Below are positions 29,916-35,677 of a DNA stretch of 35,677 bases, in pieces (the stretch's first letter is position 1; each line of letters starts with the position of its first letter). Position numbers and translations under genes: made by a program. Origin of the DNA: an uncultured Granulosicoccaceae bacterium. GTDB taxonomy: Bacteria; Pseudomonadota; Gammaproteobacteria; Granulosicoccales; Granulosicoccaceae. Where the stretch lies: the NCBI GenBank assembly GCA_937951215.1, contig CALFCE010000091.1:1-35677 (forward strand). Direction: 5' to 3'. Below the pieces are notes generated by a model that was given only the letters and a program-made list of their open reading frames with translations, did not search any database and was not told the origin of the DNA.

Positions 29916-30557
29916 ATGACAACGCTTGAAAACAGACGCTCTGTGATGATCGTCTACTGCGAGGCGAATTCTCTATCCAGTCATTTTGTGCGTCTGATGA
30001 TTGCAGAAAAAGACATCACAGCTGACATCGAGCTCGTCGACCCGACAGCGATACCTAGTGATTTGAGTGCAATCAATCCCTACAACAGTTTACCCACACT
30101 GGTAGACCGCGAGCTTGTTTTGTACGGCAGGAGGGTTATTTCCGATTATCTCGACGAGCGCTATCCGCATCCGCCGTTTATGCCGATTGATCCTGTTTCA
30201 AGAGCGAAAACGCGGCTCACTCTGCATAGAATAGAGAACGATTGGTATTCGTTGGTTCCGCACTTGCAGACTGGCTCCGGTAAACAATTTGACGCCGCAC
30301 GAAAGCAGCTGACAGATTCCCTGGTGGCATCAACCGAAGTCTTTGCTGCCAAGCCGTTTTTTCTGAGTGATGAATACTCCGTGCTGGATGCTACTCTGGC
30401 GCCATTATTTTGGCGATTTGGTCAGTACGGTATTGAATTGCCAGCAGCAGCTTCCGCTGTTAGCGAGTATGCGCAACGTCTGTTTGAAAGAGATGGCTTT
30501 AGAGCCAGTCTGACAGAGGCTGAAGCTGATTTGCCTGGTTTTGTCCGTCAGAGTTAG
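29916..30557 (+). CDS. sspA: Stringent starvation protein A (GST-like)
   Basis: VYCEANSLSSHFVRLMIAEK, INPYNSLPTLVDRELVLYGRRVISDYLDERYPHPP; downstream of petABC and upstream of sspB. Confidence 0.92.
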   Translation: MTTLENRRSVMIVYCEANSLSSHFVRLMIAEKDITADIELVDPTAIPSDLSAINPYNSLPTLVDRELVLYGRRVISDYLDERYPHPPFMPIDPVSRAKTRLTLHRIENDWYSLVPHLQTGSGKQFDAARKQLTDSLVASTEVFAAKPFFLSDEYSVLDATLAPLFWRFGQYGIELPAAASAVSEYAQRLFERDGFRASLTEAEADLPGFVRQS

Positions 30558-30724
30558 TGCCAGTATGATTGGCAGAGTTATGGGTAGAGTTTGGGCAGAG
30601 TTGCTTACAGGGCGCTGATCGACTCTCGTGAACTGTAGAAGGGGCTAGCTAGCACGAAATGTGCACGTCTAACCGATATTTAGTTTTCCAACCTAATTTT
30701 CAGGTGTGATGTTCGAGTGAAACC

Positions 30725-31132
30725 ATGACCTCTAGTAGACCCTATCTGATTCGTGCGCTGTACGAATGGATTGTGGACAATGGTTTTACACCTTATATGC
30801 TCGTCGACACGTCGCATAAAGAGGTGCACGTGCCTACCGCTTTTGTTGAAAACGGTCGCATCATTCTGAACATCAGCCCTGATGCGACGCATAGCCTGGT
30901 TCTCGGTAATGACCTGATAACTTTCAATGCCCGGTTCAGTGGCAATGCGATGGATGTCAATGTTCCGGTATCGAGTGTGCTGGCTATCTATTCCAAAGAA
31001 AACGGGCAGGGGATGATCTTCGAAGATCAGGAAGATTCTCCTACCGACCCGGGAACCACCTCATCCGGAGAGCCCAGTAAAGCTGGCCCGGCGCCGGGCA
31101 CCAGGCGACCCAATCTTAAAATCGTCAAGTAA
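30725..31132 (+). CDS. sspB: ClpXP adaptor protein SspB
   Basis: RPYLIRALYEWIVDNGFTPYMLVD, NISPDATHSLVLGND; C-terminal RRPNLKIVK tail (ClpX-binding type). Confidence 0.95.
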   Translation: MTSSRPYLIRALYEWIVDNGFTPYMLVDTSHKEVHVPTAFVENGRIILNISPDATHSLVLGNDLITFNARFSGNAMDVNVPVSSVLAIYSKENGQGMIFEDQEDSPTDPGTTSSGEPSKAGPAPGTRRPNLKIVK

Positions 31133-31336
31133 GCTCCCCAACCCGTCTCTCGAATCTCGGCCGTGAATTTGCGACTCCAGTCGTGATCAGTGCAGATTTA
31201 TCTCTAATTTCCCCTCATGTGTGATCGTCAATTGCCGTTAAAGCGATGAACAGCGTGCGGTCATCGCAGGATGTTGATGGCCGTTTGACAGGACAAATCA
31301 CGTATTTGACCGTACAAGTCAGGCAAGGAAGCCACC

Positions 31337-31801
31337 ATGATAAATATCAAAGCTCTAGCTGTTGTACTGTTGTCCGTTTTTGTTCTTTTTTCCCCCATCT
31401 CCACACAGGCTGCAGGGTTTCCAGTTGATTTGGTAACTTCGGAAAATGGGCGTCTTTCAACCGATCTGGTCGAAGGTGTCCAACGGCAACTCTCAAAACG
31501 AGAGGATATCCGAAGTCTGCTCTCTGCCAACACCCATCATTTGCGCCTTGAGCTAAATACTCAGCCAGTGTTCGTCAATGGGGGTGAAGCAGGTATAACA
31601 CTGTCGGCTGTTTCTGTTTTGATGGTCAGGCAACATTCTTCGGGTCGCTTCATCCCGTTTCTGCTCGATAGCTCGTCAGGGTTTTGCGATCAGGCTGGTT
31701 TGAAAATTTGCATCCTGTCTGTGATGGCTCAGTTGGATGCAGCGATGACCTATGCCTTCGATGCGGACAGGATGATACGATCCTTGTCGTCCAGTCGGTA
31801 G
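31337..31801 (+). CDS. Small exported protein of unknown function
   Basis: 154-aa ORF with signal-peptide-like N-terminus (MINIKALAVVLLSVFVLFSPISTQAAG); no family recognised. Confidence 0.6.
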   Translation: MINIKALAVVLLSVFVLFSPISTQAAGFPVDLVTSENGRLSTDLVEGVQRQLSKREDIRSLLSANTHHLRLELNTQPVFVNGGEAGITLSAVSVLMVRQHSSGRFIPFLLDSSSGFCDQAGLKICILSVMAQLDAAMTYAFDADRMIRSLSSSR

Positions 31802-31816
31802 CCTTGGGTCTCTGGC

Positions 31817-32173
31817 CTATGACTCTATGGCATTTTTAAGCCAGCGAAACTCCGGTGATCGTATCGAGCCCTGCATTGCGATCACGTCGATTCTGGCAGG
31901 GCGTTTTTTCACCCGCTTCTCTTGCAAATAGAGTAAAGCAGTATTGATCAGCTTACGCTGTTTTGCGGGCGTTATACTGTGAATGGAGCCGCCGAAATCA
32001 TTGCGCTGTCGATACCTGACTTCTACAAAAACAATCGTAATGTCATGCAGCATGATCAAATCGATTTCACCGGTTTTACGGGTGTAGTTGCTTTCCAGGT
32101 GCCTGAGCCCCTGCGCCTCCAACCATTGTCGGGCGGCGTTTTCTGCGTGCAATCCTTTGCTTCGCTTTTGCAT
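31817..32173 (-). CDS. yraN: YraN family endonuclease-like protein (UPF0102)
   Basis: GLHAENAARQWLEAQGL, NYTRKTGEIDLIMLHDITIVFVEVRYR. Confidence 0.93.
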   Translation of the reverse strand: MQKRSKGLHAENAARQWLEAQGLRHLESNYTRKTGEIDLIMLHDITIVFVEVRYRQRNDFGGSIHSITPAKQRKLINTALLYLQEKRVKKRPARIDVIAMQGSIRSPEFRWLKNAIES

Positions 32174-32238
32174 CTGACTTCCTTGTCGTTAACGTTCCTC
32201 GCAGCGGTTGCAGTTGGTCAAGGCCACACTGCCTGAGT

Positions 32239-34266
32239 TTAGTTTGAGGCTCCTTGTGAGATCACGGGTGCTTTGTACTCAACATTGGGAATGGTTTTCA
32301 CCTTGCCTTCATCGTATTTTGCCCATAACAATCTGCGTTGCACTCTGCCACCCGGCCCGATAGACAAGGTGCCGGTGTAGCCTGAGAGTTCTTCAACTTG
32401 TCCGTTGGAGATATTGTCGAGATTGGTCACGATGCTCCAGGCATCTATTCCGAGCGCATAGAGCTTCGAAAAAACCTCCATGCCGTCCGGGAAATTGCTG
32501 GCAACCTGCTTGTACACTGGGTCTGATTTGACCTTTCGATCCAGTTCCCAAGGTGTGTCGGCATAGTGAATGCCATTGAGATCACTGTTGGCTTTCACAT
32601 CATCGTCAATCGCTGCCACACGGGCGGTGGCCAGCATCGGGACTTTCCCGGCCCGAAAGAAAGCCAGTTGCGGGCGCACCGAGCGTGCCTGCTCGTGGGT
32701 CAGAGCCAGAAACACAACGTCAACATCACCCCGGATGCTGGGTTCAAAAAACAATTTCTGGTCAATGGCACGGCTCATCTGCCGAAAACGCTGATCACTC
32801 TGGGTAATCAGCAGAGCGTCCTTTATTTGTTTCGAATAATCATATTCGTCGGCTGGCAAAATCGCGTTGTGCACGACATCACCACCATTGAGCAGCATCA
32901 TTTCCGAGAAGGCCCGAGCTTCGCGATCCCCTCGGGAGTCGTCGGTTTGCAACACAATCGCATTTCTGTAATCGAGTGCCAGTGCGCGAAGAGCGGCTGA
33001 GCGCGCTTCGTCTTCAGGTGCCAGACCAAACTGCAGCACATTGCCGCTGGTACCGGTTTGCATGGTATCGACATAGTTAAGTGTCAACACCGGCACCGGA
33101 ATGTTGCGCATGGTGACGATGGCCGTAACAGCTTCCTTGCGCAGCGGCCCGATCACAGCGTCAGCGCCGTCATTCACCGCATTCTGAAATGCGGTTCGTA
33201 CGTAATCCACGTTATCGCCGATGTCATAAAATCTGATGTTGGGTGCTTGCAAGGGGTCAGCGGAATTCTGGTAGGCAACGACCAGCCCGTCCCGGATGGC
33301 TTCCGCTGCGGCACCGATGCCCTCCGCTGATAATGGGAGCAACACCGCAACCTGTCTGATAGGTCCGCTGCTGCTGAGTGTAAAAGCGCTGTATTGTTGT
33401 GCGTTGTAAAGCGTGGACATCAGTGTGTCTTGCGCCGGGTGTCCGGGGAATCGTGATTTCCAGTTTTCTATATTGACAGCACGCTGTCGTGCTTCAGTGC
33501 CAGCACCCGCGTTGGCGAGTGCCAGTTCGATCCAGCCCTGGTAGATATCGCCTCTGACATTGGTGGTCATCTGACTTAAAGTGGTAACCGGTTGCGTGGT
33601 CAGCATTTGCCAAATCTGTTGATGATTGGCGCGCACGATGCCGGGTCGAGCCAGCTGCTTTTCAAGTTCTATCCTGGCTAGCAGTTCTTCGTCCGGATTT
33701 TGAAGCTGGCGATAGCTTTTTGCGCGGAGTTCATAGGTTCGGGCACGGTGTAAAGCAGACTCAACCGTATTTGGATCCGGCAATTGTTCCAGCGCGAGCT
33801 CCGCATTACCACTGGACAGCAAGTCATTGGAGACAATAATCGCTCGCCGATGTTGCAGCTCGCTGTTGACCAGTTGCTCCGGTATCAATGCCAGCTTTTG
33901 CACGCCGGGCTGTGTCATGCCGCGATCGTAGAGAATTTCTGCGGCGACCAACAGGAAGTCCTGTTGGTCCTCGATGGTTTTGGCGCGAGTGGCCAGTGCT
34001 GAATAGGCATCTGAAGCACCTTGAATATCGCCAGTGCGCAAGAGCCGGCGGGCTCTGGGGTCGGAAAAGCGCGAGAGATCCTCGGCGTTCTCATCCGGCG
34101 CCAGATTTCCTTTGCTGGCGCAACCTGTAGCAAGGCATAATGATGCAAACATCACAACACACGCTGCCAGCTGCAGAGAACATTTCCTGATGTTCCTGCT
34201 CACTGTAGTGGCAGATTCCCGAAAACCCGGCGCTATCAAGCCGCAGTCATAATCCGGTTCTTTCAT
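32239..34266 (-). CDS. lpoA: LpoA/LppC family lipoprotein (penicillin-binding protein activator)
   Basis: LCLATGC lipobox, QVAVLLPLSAEGIGAAAEAIRDG periplasmic-binding fold; between yraN and rsmI. Start uncertain (a GTG at 34203 is an alternative). Confidence 0.9.
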   Translation of the reverse strand: MKEPDYDCGLIAPGFRESATTVSRNIRKCSLQLAACVVMFASLCLATGCASKGNLAPDENAEDLSRFSDPRARRLLRTGDIQGASDAYSALATRAKTIEDQQDFLLVAAEILYDRGMTQPGVQKLALIPEQLVNSELQHRRAIIVSNDLLSSGNAELALEQLPDPNTVESALHRARTYELRAKSYRQLQNPDEELLARIELEKQLARPGIVRANHQQIWQMLTTQPVTTLSQMTTNVRGDIYQGWIELALANAGAGTEARQRAVNIENWKSRFPGHPAQDTLMSTLYNAQQYSAFTLSSSGPIRQVAVLLPLSAEGIGAAAEAIRDGLVVAYQNSADPLQAPNIRFYDIGDNVDYVRTAFQNAVNDGADAVIGPLRKEAVTAIVTMRNIPVPVLTLNYVDTMQTGTSGNVLQFGLAPEDEARSAALRALALDYRNAIVLQTDDSRGDREARAFSEMMLLNGGDVVHNAILPADEYDYSKQIKDALLITQSDQRFRQMSRAIDQKLFFEPSIRGDVDVVFLALTHEQARSVRPQLAFFRAGKVPMLATARVAAIDDDVKANSDLNGIHYADTPWELDRKVKSDPVYKQVASNFPDGMEVFSKLYALGIDAWSIVTNLDNISNGQVEELSGYTGTLSIGPGGRVQRRLLWAKYDEGKVKTIPNVEYKAPVISQGASN

Positions 34267-35119
34267 GTCAGTTCATTCCGGTACTTTATTTATCGTTGCC
34301 ACACCCATTGGTCATCTGGATGACATGAGTATGCGTGCTACTTCCACTTTGCGTTCGGTGGCGCGGATCTATGCAGAGGATACGCGCCACAGTCAACATT
34401 TGCTGAAGCATTACAATATAAGAACGCCAGTGTCCTCGCTACACGAGCACAATGAAGCAGGTCGCCTGACACAGATAGAGTCGAGTCTGCTTGCAGGTGA
34501 CGATCTGGCTATTATATCTGATGCGGGAACTCCGCTGATCAGTGATCCAGGTTACCGAATCGTCTCACATTGCCTCGATAACGGTTTACGGGTATCCCCG
34601 ATACCTGGACCAAGTGCATTACTGGCAGCATTATGCAGCAGCGGGCTGGCCACCGACAGCTTCGTCTTCTGCGGTTTTCCGCCATCCAAATCTGCGGCAC
34701 GGCTCAAATGGTTGCAGGAGCTGGTACCAGAACATCGAACGCTGGTCTTCTTTGAGTCACGCCACCGTATCATCGATACATTGGCGGCGCTGCAGTCACT
34801 GATCGATGACTCACGCTTGCTTACCCTGGCTCGCGAGCTTACCAAGCGATTTGAATCCATTAAAAAAGGCACTGCCGCTGAGTTGCTGGAGTGGCTTTCC
34901 GCTGATCAGGATCGGCAGAAAGGTGAGTTTGTTGTTTTGCTCAGTGGTCAAAGTGTCAATTCCGAATCAGAACGGCAAGCCGACGACGAGGCACGTCGCA
35001 TCCTGAAAATATTGCTGACTGAGTTGAGTGTCAAAGGAGCCAGCGACTGCGCCGCATCAATTACCGGCTTGAAGCGCAATCATGTTTACAAGCTGGCCCT
35101 GGCCATTGCCAGCGAATGA
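34265..35119 (+). CDS. rsmI: 16S rRNA (cytidine(1402)-2'-O)-methyltransferase
   Basis: TLFIVATPIGHLDDMSMRA, YAEDTRHSQHLLKHY, ISDAGTPLISDPGYRIV, PIPGPSALLAALCSSGL. Confidence 0.97.
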   Translation: MSVHSGTLFIVATPIGHLDDMSMRATSTLRSVARIYAEDTRHSQHLLKHYNIRTPVSSLHEHNEAGRLTQIESSLLAGDDLAIISDAGTPLISDPGYRIVSHCLDNGLRVSPIPGPSALLAALCSSGLATDSFVFCGFPPSKSAARLKWLQELVPEHRTLVFFESRHRIIDTLAALQSLIDDSRLLTLARELTKRFESIKKGTAAELLEWLSADQDRQKGEFVVLLSGQSVNSESERQADDEARRILKILLTELSVKGASDCAASITGLKRNHVYKLALAIASE

Positions 35120-35189
35120 CGTTAAAAAGTATCTCTGCCCGAAGCGCCCGTTGTTTTCAATGCCGCATTGCGCATCGTGTTAGCATGGC

Positions 35190-35545
<356 letters not shown>

Positions 35546-35677
35546 TACTACGAACTTTTACTACCCACTTTCAGGGATATTTCTCATCACCTTCGCTGCC
35601 GGATCGGGTCGCAGAATTGGCCCCAAAGTGGGTAAATAAAAAAAAACGTCAAAAATATTACGATCTCCAGCACATCA

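Overview
The window is a chromosomal segment that looks gammaproteobacterial and consists mostly of conserved housekeeping genes. On the minus strand (about 0.3-14.9 kb) I read SDR, HAD, mgtE, ptsI, ptsH, rapZ, hprK, ptsN, hpf, rpoN, lptB, lptA, lptC, kdsC, kdsD and mlaA. On the plus strand (about 15.5-21.4 kb) are mlaF, mlaE, mlaD, mlaC, mlaB, murA and a DAHP synthase. A less conventional block (21.5-25.3 kb) holds a HAMP-only membrane protein, a secreted reprolysin-like (M12B-type) metalloprotease with TPR-like repeats and a GlyGly-CTERM-like tail, and a convergent DUF1919-like gene. The remainder is degS (-), petABC, sspA, sspB and a small exported protein of unknown function (+), yraN and lpoA (-), rsmI (+), and a class A RNase P RNA (rnpB). 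No CRISPR array, prophage or transposase was recognised. The points I consider most worth following up are: the HAMP protein / metalloprotease pair; a 12-unit DEL tandem tail on MlaA next to two intergenic 15-nt repeat blocks; a perfect CRP-type palindrome and a sigma54-like palindrome upstream of rpoN; hairpins in the rpoN-hpf gap; and a shared GGGCAGAGTYT repeat in two intergenic regions. All family assignments come from reading motifs by eye. No database search was run.
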